64,000 nt of DNA from Novosphingobium resinovorum (lineage in GTDB: Bacteria > Pseudomonadota > Alphaproteobacteria > Sphingomonadales > Sphingomonadaceae). The stretch lies in contig NZ_CP017075.1 of assembly GCF_001742225.1 (NCBI RefSeq), forward strand, positions 1,612,001-1,676,000, in the 5' to 3' direction. A program made the position numbers and the translations under genes. Shown here piece after piece: positions 29,191-37,924 of this stretch. Position 1 is the stretch's first letter; every line of letters starts with the position of its first letter. The notes under the pieces were generated by a model, which was not told the origin of the DNA, ran no database searches, and saw only the letters and a list, made by a program, of their open reading frames with translations.

Positions 29191-29223
29191 TGACGCCCCC
29201 CTCTTCGATCAGATGTGCGGCGC

Positions 29224-30105
29224 TCAGATATCCTGGGCAACGCGCGTATAAAGCTGCGGCCGCCGATCGCGGAAGAAGCCCATGCCCGCACGATGCGTCG
29301 CCGCGCGGTCGAGGTCCAGCGTTGAAACGAGGACGCCGGTTTCCTCGCGCCCGAATTCGGCGATAAAGTCGCCCCATTCGTCGGTGATGAACGAATGGCC
29401 GTAGAACGTCTGCGCGCTGCCGCACTCGGTTTCGGCGCCGATGCGGTTGGCGGCGATCACCGGCATGCAGTTGGACACCGAATGCCCCACCATCGCTCGG
29501 CGCCACATGCGGCTGGTGTCGAGCGTGGCGTCGTAAGGCTCCGAGCCGATCGCGGTGGGGTAGAACAGCAGTTCCGCGCCCATCAACGCCATGACGCGCG
29601 CGCATTCGGGATACCACTGGTCCCAGCACACGCCCACGCCGATGCGGGTTCCGAACAGGTCCCAGACCTTGAAACCGTCGTTGCCAGGGCGGAAGTAGTA
29701 CTTTTCCTCGTAGCCCGGACCGTCAGGGATGTGGCTCTTGCGGTACGTGCCCATGATCTCGCCGTCGGCGCCGATCATGGCGAGGGTGTTGTAATAGTGA
29801 TGCCCGTCACGCTCGAAGAAGCTGGTCGGGATCGCGACCTTCAGCTTTGCCGCCAGCGCCTTCATGGCGATGACCGAGGGATGCTCCAGCGTCGGGCGGG
29901 CGAGCGCGAACAGCGCCTCGTCCTCGGTCTTGCAGAAATAGGGGCCGGAGAACAGTTCAGGCGGCAGCACGACCTGCGCGCCCTTCCCGGCCGCTTCCTC
30001 CACCAATGCGGAGACGGCGGCGATGTTCTCGGCCTCGTCGACGGAACCGAGGGCGAGTTGCAGGGCGGCGACAGTCAGCTGACGGGAGGGGATCTGGCGG
30101 GTCAT
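29224..30105 (-). CDS. aguB: N-carbamoylputrescine amidase (nitrilase family)
   Basis: A 293-residue C-N hydrolase that converts N-carbamoylputrescine to putrescine, CO2 and ammonia. The Glu-Lys-Cys triad is visible: E in LPPELFSGPYF near residue 50, K in YRKSHIPDGPGYEEK near 122, and C in GVCWDQWYPE near 158. The HIPDGPGYEEKYYF and NRIGAE blocks are characteristic of AguB. No aguA (agmatine deiminase) is nearby in the window. It lies between an exported methyltransferase gene and folK on the minus strand, with short gaps. Confidence 0.9.
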   Translation of the reverse strand: MTRQIPSRQLTVAALQLALGSVDEAENIAAVSALVEEAAGKGAQVVLPPELFSGPYFCKTEDEALFALARPTLEHPSVIAMKALAAKLKVAIPTSFFERDGHHYYNTLAMIGADGEIMGTYRKSHIPDGPGYEEKYYFRPGNDGFKVWDLFGTRIGVGVCWDQWYPECARVMALMGAELLFYPTAIGSEPYDATLDTSRMWRRAMVGHSVSNCMPVIAANRIGAETECGSAQTFYGHSFITDEWGDFIAEFGREETGVLVSTLDLDRAATHRAGMGFFRDRRPQLYTRVAQDI

Positions 30106-30153
30106 GCGGCCTCAGTTATGGACTGGACCGCATGAAGTCCAGAGTTGGCCGTA

Positions 30154-31014
30154 TCAGTCACGCTTGCGAAACAGCAGGGTCATGCGGTCGCTCTCGCCGA
30201 TGGCCTGGTACTTCGCCTTGTCCTGGTCCTTGAGCGCATAAGTCGGCGGCAGCGTCCAGACGCCGTCGGGCCAGTTCGCGGTATCCTTGGGGTTGGCGCT
30301 GATCTCCGACTTGCCGACGAGGTCGAAGCCGTTCACTTCCATGAAGCGGATCACGTCCGCCTCGCGCAGGTAGCCCTTCGAACCGTCCGTGTAGGAATAA
30401 GGCGCGTCGGCCTTGGCGCGGTGCTGCTCGATACCGACGAGGCCGCCGGGCTTGAGCAACCCGCGCATCGCCTTGATCTCGCTGTCGGCGATGTTCCAGT
30501 TGAACAGGTTGTGCATCATGCGCGGGATGACGATGACGTCGAAGGTGCCCTTCTCGGCTTCCGGCACGGCGTCGAGGGTATAGGCGGAGAACTTGTCCGC
30601 CGACATGCCGGTGAACTTGGCGACATCGGCAGGGTACTGGGCGGCGGCCTTGCGAATGCCGTCCTGCCTGTCCGCCTTGAACGCGCCGCTGGTGGGGTCG
30701 AAGTAGAGCCCCACCAGATGCCCCTGCTGGCCGAGGTAAAGGCCGAGGAAGCGCGAGTACCACTCGCCGCCCGGCGCATATTCGCCGACCTTCATCTGCG
30801 GGCCGACGCGGAAGAACGACAGCGTCTCGACCGGATGGCGCGCGGCGTCGCGGGCACGGTCGTCCTTGCGCAGCGGGCTGGCGGCGGCGAGTTCGAGCAG
30901 CGCCTCGCAGCCCTTGCAGGCTTCGACCGGGGCTTTCTTCTCGGCAGCCTGGACGGAGAGCGGAGCGGCGACGAGGCCGAGAAGCGAGGACAGGGTCAGC
31001 AGGGCGCGGCGCAT
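30154..31014 (-). CDS. SAM-dependent methyltransferase-like protein with a signal peptide
   Basis: A 286-residue protein. The N-terminus MRRALLTLSSLLGLVAAPLSVQAA is a good Sec signal peptide. A CKGC pair (residues about 33-36) follows. The body resembles class I methyltransferase folds: VGEYAPGGEWYSRFL in place of the usual glycine motif, then FDVIVIPRMMHNLFNW, LKPGGLVGIEQHRA and DVIRFMEVNGFDLVGKSE. This matches a group of predicted exported methyltransferases in alphaproteobacteria. Because SAM is cytosolic, the actual activity is unclear. GGAG lies eight bases before the ATG. First gene of the mt-aguB-folK set. Confidence 0.75.
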   Translation of the reverse strand: MRRALLTLSSLLGLVAAPLSVQAAEKKAPVEACKGCEALLELAAASPLRKDDRARDAARHPVETLSFFRVGPQMKVGEYAPGGEWYSRFLGLYLGQQGHLVGLYFDPTSGAFKADRQDGIRKAAAQYPADVAKFTGMSADKFSAYTLDAVPEAEKGTFDVIVIPRMMHNLFNWNIADSEIKAMRGLLKPGGLVGIEQHRAKADAPYSYTDGSKGYLREADVIRFMEVNGFDLVGKSEISANPKDTANWPDGVWTLPPTYALKDQDKAKYQAIGESDRMTLLFRKRD

Positions 31015-31126
31015 CGGGTTCTCTCCACGTGGATTTGAAGCGGCGCCGAGACTAGCCGACAACAGGCCAATGACAAGCGGACACCGCGTACCTATCTACC
31101 TGCCAATCCTTTCGACTTGAGGACAT

Positions 31127-31666
31127 GTGACGAAGATGGAAACGGCAATCGTAGCTGGCGGGTGCTTCTGGTGCACCGAAGCGGTATTCCGCGACGTTGT
31201 GGGCGTAAGCACCGTGGAAAGCGGCTATATCGGCGGCGCGGTGGAGAACCCCACCTACAAGGCAGTCTGCTCGGGCGAGACCGGGCATGCGGAGGCGATC
31301 AAGGTCACGTACGACCCTGCGGTGATCTCCTATGCCGAAATGCTCGACGTGTTCCTCGGCACGCACGATCCGACGCAGCTGAACCGCCAGGGCAACGACA
31401 TCGGCACGCAGTACCGCTCGGCGATCTTCCCGCTGGACGATGCGCAGGCCGCAGAGGCTCCTGCCGCGATCGCCCGCTGGGACGCGGAGCATTCGGGCGA
31501 GAAGGCGGTCACCACGATCGAAGGCCCAGCCCCCTGGTATCCGGCCGAGGATTACCACCAGGAGTACTGGGACGGCGAAGGCCAGCGCAATCCGTACTGC
31601 CTCGCAGTGATCCCGCCCAAACTGATGAAGCTGCGCAAGAGCTTCCAGAACAAGGTGAAGGCCTGA
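31127..31666 (+). CDS. msrA: Peptide methionine (S)-S-oxide reductase
   Basis: A 179-residue MsrA that repairs S-epimers of methionine sulfoxide. The catalytic motif GGCFWCTEAVF is near residue 12. Other family marks are GYIGGAVENPTYKAVCSGETGHAEA, VFLGTHDPTQLNRQGNDIGTQYRSAIF and a C-terminal AEDYHQEYW. The start is a GTG at 31127 (GAGG four bases upstream) with an ATG at 31136 as alternative. A Cys in NPYCLAV near residue 163 may be the resolving residue. It is divergent from the exported methyltransferase gene. Confidence 0.95.
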   Translation: MTKMETAIVAGGCFWCTEAVFRDVVGVSTVESGYIGGAVENPTYKAVCSGETGHAEAIKVTYDPAVISYAEMLDVFLGTHDPTQLNRQGNDIGTQYRSAIFPLDDAQAAEAPAAIARWDAEHSGEKAVTTIEGPAPWYPAEDYHQEYWDGEGQRNPYCLAVIPPKLMKLRKSFQNKVKA

Positions 31667-31684
31667 ACTGAGGCCCGCCCCCGG

Positions 31685-31762
31685 CCCCTCCCGCAAGCGG
31701 GAGGGGAGAATGAAGCGCCGGCCTGCTCCCCTCCCGCTTGCGGGAGGGGTTGGGGGTGGGCC
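31685..31762. repeat. Pair of CCCCTCCCGC(A/T)(A/T)GCGGGAGGGG palindromes
   Basis: Palindromes at 31685-31706 and 31728-31749 are separated by 21 bases; the second continues into TTGGGGGTGGGCC, as at 19607-19640. They follow msrA by 18 bases. Confidence 0.75.
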
Positions 31763-31943
31763 TCTGGCTTGGGGGTGGACCTCACAAATAAACAACCAGA
31801 CGCTAATTCTTCAAATTTGGTAAATTCGCGAGTAATCGCCCTCCCCTGTTCCACCGAGGGACAGTGCAAAACCCGTGCTTTCCAAAACCCCAAGTAAATA
31901 TACTGGTCCCGGTCGTCACTCACGCCATTTCGGGACACACGCC

Positions 31944-33026
31944 GTGGCTTCCATCCGTACCGTTTCGCTTTCGCTGGCCGCCATGGCTGCCGCCCTTTCA
32001 GCCACCCCGCTCCTCGCCGATTCCGGCATGATCGCAGGGATAGACGTCCTGAAGACCTGGAACCTCGTGGTGCTGGGCGATCTCACCTCGTCCTCGGAAG
32101 TCGAGGGGCGCACGTTCGTCGGCGGCGACCTCAACGGCAATTCGTCGAACTACCAGATCCAGGCCATTCCGGCGTCGAGCACCGGCACCCCCGGCCTCAC
32201 GGTCGTGGGCGACGTCAACGGCGGCGCGAAGAACCTCAACAACGGTTCGGGAGCGGTGGTCGGCGGCAACGTCAACAGCGGCCTCAACCTCAACGGCGCG
32301 GCGCAGACGGTGCTGGTGGGCGGTTCGATCAGCAACACCAACGTCAACAACAACACCGTGACTTCGGGCCTCGCCTCGGGTGATCCGTCGTTCAGCCAGA
32401 ACCTGACGCAGCAGGCGAGCCTCATCGAGACCTCGATGACCGGCCTCAGCCACGACATGAGCACCCAGACGGCGAACAGCCAGTTATCGATCAGCGGCAA
32501 TCGCGGCACCTTCGACGCGCAGCCCGGTGCGAACGGCGTCGCGGTGTTCAACATCTCGGCCGCCGACCTCGACAAGATCGGCGAGATCCAGTTCAACCTC
32601 AACGGCGCGGACACCGCCATCGTCAACGTCTCGGGCGGGTCGATCACGCTCAACGACAACTTCCTGGGCGGCACCCAGAACCTCGGCGAACACGTGGTCT
32701 GGAATTTCTACGAAGCCAAGGACCTGTCGCTGACCACGGCATGGGGCGGCTCGGTGCTGGCACCCGGGGCGGCCGCGACGACCGGAAACTACATCCAGGG
32801 CTCAGCTGTGTTCGGCAGCCTCGTGCAGAACGGCGAGATGCACGTCGGCACCTACACCGGCAACTACACGCCGACCCCGACCGACCCCGGCACGCCGACC
32901 GAGGGATCGTCGTCTTCCTCGTCCTCGGGCGGCACCGAAGTGCCCGAGCCGGGCATGCTGGGCATGCTCGCCGCAGCGGTGGGCGGACTCATGTACTGGC
33001 GCCGCCGCCGCGCCAGCGCTGCCTGA
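31944..33026 (+). CDS. Choice-of-anchor A family protein with PEP-CTERM sorting signal
   Basis: A 360-residue exported protein. Signal peptide MASIRTVSLSLAAMAAALSATPLLA (GTG start). The body is a choice-of-anchor A domain, starting WNLVVLGDLTSSSEVEGRTFVGGDLNGNSSNY and ending VVWNFYEAKDLSLTTAWGGSVLAPGA. It is rich in Asn/Gly/Ser/Thr. A Pro/Thr/Ser linker with seven consecutive Ser leads to the PEP-CTERM tail VPEPGMLGMLAAAVGGLMYWRRRRASAA: motif, hydrophobic helix, basic end. Exosortase cleaves such tails at the inner membrane. No exosortase gene is in the window, but exosortase-associated ligase and decarboxylase genes lie 8-11 kb away. A GTG at 31875 extends the frame. Confidence 0.85.
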   Translation: MASIRTVSLSLAAMAAALSATPLLADSGMIAGIDVLKTWNLVVLGDLTSSSEVEGRTFVGGDLNGNSSNYQIQAIPASSTGTPGLTVVGDVNGGAKNLNNGSGAVVGGNVNSGLNLNGAAQTVLVGGSISNTNVNNNTVTSGLASGDPSFSQNLTQQASLIETSMTGLSHDMSTQTANSQLSISGNRGTFDAQPGANGVAVFNISAADLDKIGEIQFNLNGADTAIVNVSGGSITLNDNFLGGTQNLGEHVVWNFYEAKDLSLTTAWGGSVLAPGAAATTGNYIQGSAVFGSLVQNGEMHVGTYTGNYTPTPTDPGTPTEGSSSSSSSGGTEVPEPGMLGMLAAAVGGLMYWRRRRASAA

Positions 33027-33075
33027 GGCCACTACGGGGCGCTACAGTTTTGATCTTGTCTGGATAAAACAGGGG

Positions 33076-33160
33076 GTCATCCCCGCGAAGGCGGGGACCC
33101 ATCTTATGCCGAATGAACAGGCACCGTCAGGAGATGGGTTCCCGCCTTCGCGGGAATGAC
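33076..33160. repeat. Inverted-repeat element, GTCATCCCCGCGAAGGCGGGGACCC type
   Basis: Arms 33076-33100 and 33136-33160 are reverse complements with two mismatches, 35 bases apart. Related to the single palindrome at 28491-28516. Confidence 0.75.
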
Positions 33161-33195
33161 GGCGATCAAACAAGCAGGACCAACATCCAAAAGAG

Positions 33196-33221
33196 AAAGG
33201 CAGAGTTTCCCCTGCCTTTTT
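33196..33221. terminator. Terminator between the PEP-CTERM gene and the convergent helicase gene
   Basis: AAAGGCAG (33196-33203) / CTGCCTTT (33212-33219) with T-rich flanks on the plus strand and CTCTTTT on the minus strand. It suits both convergent genes. Confidence 0.65.
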
Positions 33222-33241
33222 CTTTGCCCGGAAGCCGCGCC

Positions 33242-34627
33242 TCAGTTCAGCGCGGAAACACCCAGGAAGTTCGGCACCGGACCGTTCCAGCTGCCGTCGT
33301 CGTGCGTCTCGACAGGGTCGCGGCGACGGCTGCGGCGCGGTTCTTCCGCCTTCGGCTCGCGGCGCGGAGCGCGCTCGGCACGGGGCTCCGGGCGAGCTTC
33401 CCGCTTCGGCTTCTCCTCGCGCACGGGCTTGGCTTCGCGCGCAGGCTTCGCCTCGCGAGCGGGCCTTGCGGCGCGGGCGGGTTTCGCCTCAACGGCCTCG
33501 CTCTCGACTTCACCGTCCAGCTGGTAGAGCGGGATCGGGCCGCCCGTCAGCTTCTCGACATTGCCGATCGCCTCGGCATCCTCGGGAGCGACGAACGTGA
33601 AGGCACGGCCGGTCGCGCCGCCACGACCGGTGCGGCCGATGCGGTGGACATAGTCGTCCGGGTGCCAGGGCGTGTCGAAGTTGAAGACGTGGCTGACGCC
33701 CTTCACGTCGAGACCGCGCGCGGCGACGTCGGACGCGCACAGGATGCTGACCTCACCCGCCTTGAAACGCTCCAGCTCCGCGTTGCGCGCGGGCTGGTCC
33801 ATGTCGCCGTGAATCTCGCCGGCGGAGAAGCCGTGCTGCTTCAGGCTCTTGGCCAGTTCGCGCACCGTGGTCTTGCGGTTGGCGAAGACGATCGCGGACG
33901 TGACGTTGTCCGATCGCAGTATCTGGCGCAGGGCCTCGCGCTTCTTGCGCGCGGGCACCATGACCTTGTGCTGGACGATGTTGAGGTTGGTCGAGGCGGG
34001 ACGTGCCACTTCGACGTACTTGGGGTTCGTCAGGAAGCGGTCGGCCAGCTTCTTGATGACCGGCGGCATCGTCGCCGAGAACAGCAGCGTCTGGCGATTC
34101 GCCGGCAACTTCGAGCAGATCGTCTCGATGTCCGGAATGAAACCCATGTCGAGCATGCGGTCGGCTTCGTCGATGACGAGCAGTTCGCAGCCGGTGAGCA
34201 TGATCTTGCCACGCTCGAACAGGTCCATCAGACGACCCGGCGTGGCGATCAGCACGTCGACACCGGCGGACAGCGCCTTGAGCTGGTCGCCCATCTGCAC
34301 GCCGCCGATCAGCAGCGCCATCTTGAGGTCGTGGTTCTTGCCGTATTTCTCGAAGTTCTCGGCCACCTGCGCGGCGAGTTCGCGCGTGGGTTCGAGGATC
34401 AGCGAGCGCGGCATCAGCGCGCGGCGGCGACCATGGCCGAGGATGTCGATCATCGGCAGCACGAAGGCAGCGGTCTTGCCGGTGCCGGTCTGGGCGATGC
34501 CGATCAGATCCTTCATCATCAGGACCGGGGGGATCGTCTGTGCCTGGATCGGAGTCGGCTCGGTATAGCCCGCAGCCTCCACCGCTTGCAGCAATTCGTC
34601 AGACAGGCCGAGATCGGCAAAGCTCAT
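33242..34627 (-). CDS. rhlE: DEAD-box RNA helicase, RhlE type
   Basis: A 461-residue helicase. Q motif PTPIQAQTIP, motif I AQTGTGKTAAFVLP, Ia PTREL, Ib TPGRLMDL, motif II VIDEADRMLDMGF, motif III SATMP, motif V ARGLDVKGVSHV and motif VI HRIGRTGRGG are all present. After about residue 370 the tail is Arg/Lys/Ala/Pro/Glu-rich with tandem PAREAKP units. The start ATG at 34627 fits homologues (MSFADLGLSDELL); a longer frame reaches 34729. Likely roles are ribosome assembly and cold adaptation, from the family. The gene has its own terminator at 33196-33221. Confidence 0.93.
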   Translation of the reverse strand: MSFADLGLSDELLQAVEAAGYTEPTPIQAQTIPPVLMMKDLIGIAQTGTGKTAAFVLPMIDILGHGRRRALMPRSLILEPTRELAAQVAENFEKYGKNHDLKMALLIGGVQMGDQLKALSAGVDVLIATPGRLMDLFERGKIMLTGCELLVIDEADRMLDMGFIPDIETICSKLPANRQTLLFSATMPPVIKKLADRFLTNPKYVEVARPASTNLNIVQHKVMVPARKKREALRQILRSDNVTSAIVFANRKTTVRELAKSLKQHGFSAGEIHGDMDQPARNAELERFKAGEVSILCASDVAARGLDVKGVSHVFNFDTPWHPDDYVHRIGRTGRGGATGRAFTFVAPEDAEAIGNVEKLTGGPIPLYQLDGEVESEAVEAKPARAARPAREAKPAREAKPVREEKPKREARPEPRAERAPRREPKAEEPRRSRRRDPVETHDDGSWNGPVPNFLGVSALN

Positions 34628-34803
34628 AGGCGTTTGGTTTTTCCGGAAAAATTTCAAGTAAAGCTGCGGAACGAAGCCGGGGCGGGCCAATGCGCCGCCC
34701 GCGACACATGCCGCGCGACAGCGGGCCATTTGCGGAAAAAGGCGGGAAAGTCAAGGAAATCCGCTAGGGAGCGCCAGTTCTTCCGATACGGACCGAATGC
34801 CCG

Positions 34804-35388
34804 TTAGCGATCCTGCTCCACCAACTGCCTTATGCGGGTCAAGGTGCAGCTCATTCCGCTGCGCGACAGCAGCGTGTCGCGATCCACGCAGACCCGCCCG
34901 TCCTCGTTACGCTCGATCAGGAAGCCGGAGTAGAAATCGCGCGCACGGCAGGACCGGGCGAGTTCGGCGCTGACCACCCGGCGGTCGCGCATGAACAGCA
35001 GCAACCGGTTGCCGCGATCGGGGCGCACGCTGACGATGCCGGAAGCGGGCAGGCAATTGCCCATCTTGCGCTCGGCGAACTCCACCCCGCCATCGGTCGG
35101 CATGCCGAAGAACATGTCTGGCATCGGCACCGACGCGCGCGGCGGCGAGATTCGGATCGTCATGCGCTGCTCGATGCGGACCTGCCAGGCATCCTGCGGC
35201 GCGACCTCGGGCAGCAGGCTGATCGCGAACGGCGCATCGGCGGCCAGCACGCCGGCTTCTATCGGGGGCCAGAGCGACACCTCGGCAGGCTCCACGCCCG
35301 CATCTTCCGGGCGCGGCACGCCGTCGCCGCCCCCTGCCGCCGGGAGCAGCAGGAGGAACGGATACAGCAGTGCGGAGGCAAAACTCAT
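34804..35388 (-). CDS. Hypothetical exported protein
   Basis: A 194-residue protein with a hydrophobic N-terminus (MSFASALLYPFLLLLPAAGGG) that is either a signal peptide or a membrane anchor. The mature part has RIEQRMTIRISPPRA and four Cys (GNCLPASG, RSCRARDFY, RVCVDRDTL, GMSCTLTRI) spaced as if for two disulfides. I do not recognise a family. The longer frame to 35508 lacks a signal-like start. It lies upstream of the helicase on the same strand, 176 bases away, and is divergent from the flavoprotein gene. Confidence 0.6.
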   Translation of the reverse strand: MSFASALLYPFLLLLPAAGGGDGVPRPEDAGVEPAEVSLWPPIEAGVLAADAPFAISLLPEVAPQDAWQVRIEQRMTIRISPPRASVPMPDMFFGMPTDGGVEFAERKMGNCLPASGIVSVRPDRGNRLLLFMRDRRVVSAELARSCRARDFYSGFLIERNEDGRVCVDRDTLLSRSGMSCTLTRIRQLVEQDR

Positions 35389-35559
35389 GTCGTCTTTCGT
35401 ATCCCCGGAATCGACGCCGCATAGCGATGCCGACATGTCCGCCTTACGGCAAGAGCTTGAACCGACGCTTAACTTGTCCGCCACCGAGCGCCCGAACCGC
35501 CTTCGCAATTATCGCGCGTCGGTGATGAAACCCCATGCAGCATGTGCCATATCGCCAGG

Positions 35560-36987
35560 ATGAACGACACCGCACCCGCCGGCTTTCTGAAGGAAGCCGC
35601 CGCCCTGCTCGGCCCGCGCGGCCTGACGACCGATCCTGAACTCGTGGCGCCCTGGCTTACCGACTGGCGCGGACGGTTTACCGGCCGGGCCTGCGCCCTC
35701 GCCTCTCCTGCCAATGTCGAGGAGGTGTCCGCTCTGGTACGCCTCTGCGCCGAACATGGCGTGCCGATCGTGCCCCAGGGCGGCAATTCCGGCATGTCCG
35801 GCGGCGCCACGCCCGACGAGAGCGGCACCGCGCTGCTCCTTTCGCTGCGCCGCATGAACGCGATTCGCGAGATCGACACCGAATCGGGCCGCGCGACATG
35901 CGAGGCGGGCGTGATTCTCCAGACGCTCCACGAAAGCGCCGAGGCGCAGGATCTGCGCTTTCCGCTGACGCTGGGCGGCAAGGGCTCGGCGACGGTGGGC
36001 GGGCTGATCTCCACCAACGCGGGCGGCTCGCAGGTGCTGCGCCACGGATCGATGCGCGCCCTGGTGCTGGGGCTGGAGGCGGTGCTCGCCGACGGACAGG
36101 TCTTCTCCCAACTCACCCCCCTCAAGAAGGACAACCGGGGCTTCGACCTCAAGCAGTTGCTGATCGGATCGGAAGGCACGCTCGGCATCGTCACCGCCGC
36201 GACCCTGCGCCTGTTGCCCGCCGTTGCCGAGCGGGTGGTGATCTGGGCGGGGGTCTCCTCCCTGCCCGCTGCCCGGACGCTGCTGCTTCACTGCGACGCG
36301 ATGGAGGGCGAGGCGCTCGAAGGCTTCGAGGTCATGCCGCAGGCCAGCATCGACGCCGTCGTCGAACACCTCCCCACCGCCCGCCCCCCGCTGGAGGGGC
36401 GCCATGCGTGGCACGTGCTGATCGAAGTCGTCGCCGATCGGGCCCAGGCGGACAGCTTGCGCGACCGCTGCGAGGCGATGATGGCCGAAGCCTTCGAGAA
36501 GGATCTTGTCGAAGACGCCGCCCTATCCGCCAGCGAGTCGCAGGCCGAGGCGTTCTGGCTCATCCGCGAGACCGTCCCCCCCGCCGAGCGCGCACGCGGT
36601 CCGGCGGTGCAGCACGACATCTCGGTGCCGGTGGAGGCGATGCCCGCCTTCGTGGAGACGACCGCGCCGATGCTGGAAGCCGAGTTCCCCGGCACCGAGG
36701 CGATCGCCTTCGGCCACCTCGGCGACGGCAACGTGCACTACCACGTCATCGCCCCGGGAGCCGCCGACGCGCGCGCCTGGAACGCGACCGAGGGCAAGGC
36801 GATCAGCCGCAGGGTCCACGATCTCGTGACGCAATGGGGCGGCTCGATCTCGGCCGAGCACGGGATCGGCCAGCTCAAGCGCGACGAACTGGCCCGGCTG
36901 GGCGATCCGGTGGCGCTGTCGATGCTGCGCGCGGTCAAGCAGGCGCTCGACCCCCGGGGGCTGCTCAACCCCGGCAAGCTCGTCTGA
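35560..36987 (+). CDS. FAD-linked oxidase of the GlcD/D-2-hydroxyglutarate dehydrogenase type
   Basis: A 475-residue VAO/PCMH-fold flavoprotein. The N-terminal FAD-binding domain has VRLCAEHGVPIVPQGGNSGMSGG and TLGGKGSATVGGLISTNAGGSQVLRHGSMRA. LLIGSEGTLGIVTAATLRL follows. The C-terminal domain has GHLGDGNVHYHV (metal ligands) and SISAEHGIGQLKRDELARLGDPVALSMLRAVK, followed by DPRGLLNPGKLV. That pattern is closest to D-2-hydroxyglutarate or D-lactate dehydrogenases. No GlcE/GlcF partner is adjacent. The ATG at 35560 is preferred; ATG 35542 is also in frame. The exact substrate is open. Confidence 0.87.
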   Translation: MNDTAPAGFLKEAAALLGPRGLTTDPELVAPWLTDWRGRFTGRACALASPANVEEVSALVRLCAEHGVPIVPQGGNSGMSGGATPDESGTALLLSLRRMNAIREIDTESGRATCEAGVILQTLHESAEAQDLRFPLTLGGKGSATVGGLISTNAGGSQVLRHGSMRALVLGLEAVLADGQVFSQLTPLKKDNRGFDLKQLLIGSEGTLGIVTAATLRLLPAVAERVVIWAGVSSLPAARTLLLHCDAMEGEALEGFEVMPQASIDAVVEHLPTARPPLEGRHAWHVLIEVVADRAQADSLRDRCEAMMAEAFEKDLVEDAALSASESQAEAFWLIRETVPPAERARGPAVQHDISVPVEAMPAFVETTAPMLEAEFPGTEAIAFGHLGDGNVHYHVIAPGAADARAWNATEGKAISRRVHDLVTQWGGSISAEHGIGQLKRDELARLGDPVALSMLRAVKQALDPRGLLNPGKLV

Positions 36988-37111
36988 CGCGGCAACGAAA
37001 CATCCTGCACCGAATCGCCGGATATGGGGAGGTCTCGCGCTTGCGCGGCCGCCCCGCAGCCTCTAAAGCCACGCCCTTCCAAAGACTGACCACCCCTCGC
37101 GGAGAGTACCC

Positions 37112-37924
37112 ATGGCCAGCGTGCCTCAGAATCCTGCACTGCCCTTGTTCTACAAGGACCTCATCCCGCTCAACTCGCAGCAGCACGCCAACTGGAAGAC
37201 CCGTTCGACCGACAAGGCCACCTGGCTGGCCGGCATCAACTCGGTGCCGCTGACGGTCGAGGAATTCCCGCAGGCCCAGCGCAACTTCCCGATCATCTTC
37301 ACCGCAGGCGAGAACCCGATTCCGCTGGTGCTGATGGGCATGAACGAAGGCACCAACGTGTTCGTCGATGAAGACGGCACGGTGAACACCCCCGTCTACA
37401 TCCCCGCCTACGTGCGCCGCTACCCCTTCATGCTGGCCAAGCTGCGCCCGGATTCAGACGAGCTTTCGCTCTGCGTCGACCCGTCCAGCGACCTCGTCGG
37501 CGAGATCGAGGAAGGCGAGCGCCTGTTCGACGACGAAGGCCAGCCGACCGACACCACCACCAACATGCTCAAGTTCTGCGAGAACTTCGAGATCGCGGGC
37601 AACAAGACAGCGCAGTTCATGGCCGAACTCGAGAAGCACAAGCTGCTCATGGACGGCGAACTGAACATCGACGTGGGCGCGGCCCAGCCCTTCAACTACC
37701 GCGGCTTCCAGATGGTCGACGAGAACAAGCTGCGCGAAGTGCGCGGCGACGTCCTGCGCCAGTGGAACCAGAACGGCCTGCTCGGCCTGATCTACGCGCA
37801 CCTGTTCTCGCTGGAACTTGTCCGCGACATCTTCGGCCGCCAGGCATCGCAGGGCAAGGTGCCGAACTTCACGCCGCCCGCCGCACCGGTCGCGGACGGC
37901 GTCGCGGATGACGTGAACGCCTGA
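37112..37924 (+). CDS. SapC family protein
   Basis: A 270-residue protein with the SapC domain throughout: PLFYKDLIPLNSQQHANWK, FPIIFTAGENPIPLVLMGMNEGTNVFV, YIPAYVRRYPFMLAKL, LCVDPSSDLV and RLFDDEGQPT. It also has LRQWNQNGLLGLIYAHLFSLELVRDIFGRQA. SapC was named after a Campylobacter S-layer gene cluster, but its function is unknown; in alphaproteobacteria the gene often neighbours tryptophan halogenase and TonB receptor genes, none of which are here. Soluble, with no signal peptide. GGAGAG lies seven bases before the ATG. Confidence 0.88.
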   Translation: MASVPQNPALPLFYKDLIPLNSQQHANWKTRSTDKATWLAGINSVPLTVEEFPQAQRNFPIIFTAGENPIPLVLMGMNEGTNVFVDEDGTVNTPVYIPAYVRRYPFMLAKLRPDSDELSLCVDPSSDLVGEIEEGERLFDDEGQPTDTTTNMLKFCENFEIAGNKTAQFMAELEKHKLLMDGELNIDVGAAQPFNYRGFQMVDENKLREVRGDVLRQWNQNGLLGLIYAHLFSLELVRDIFGRQASQGKVPNFTPPAAPVADGVADDVNA

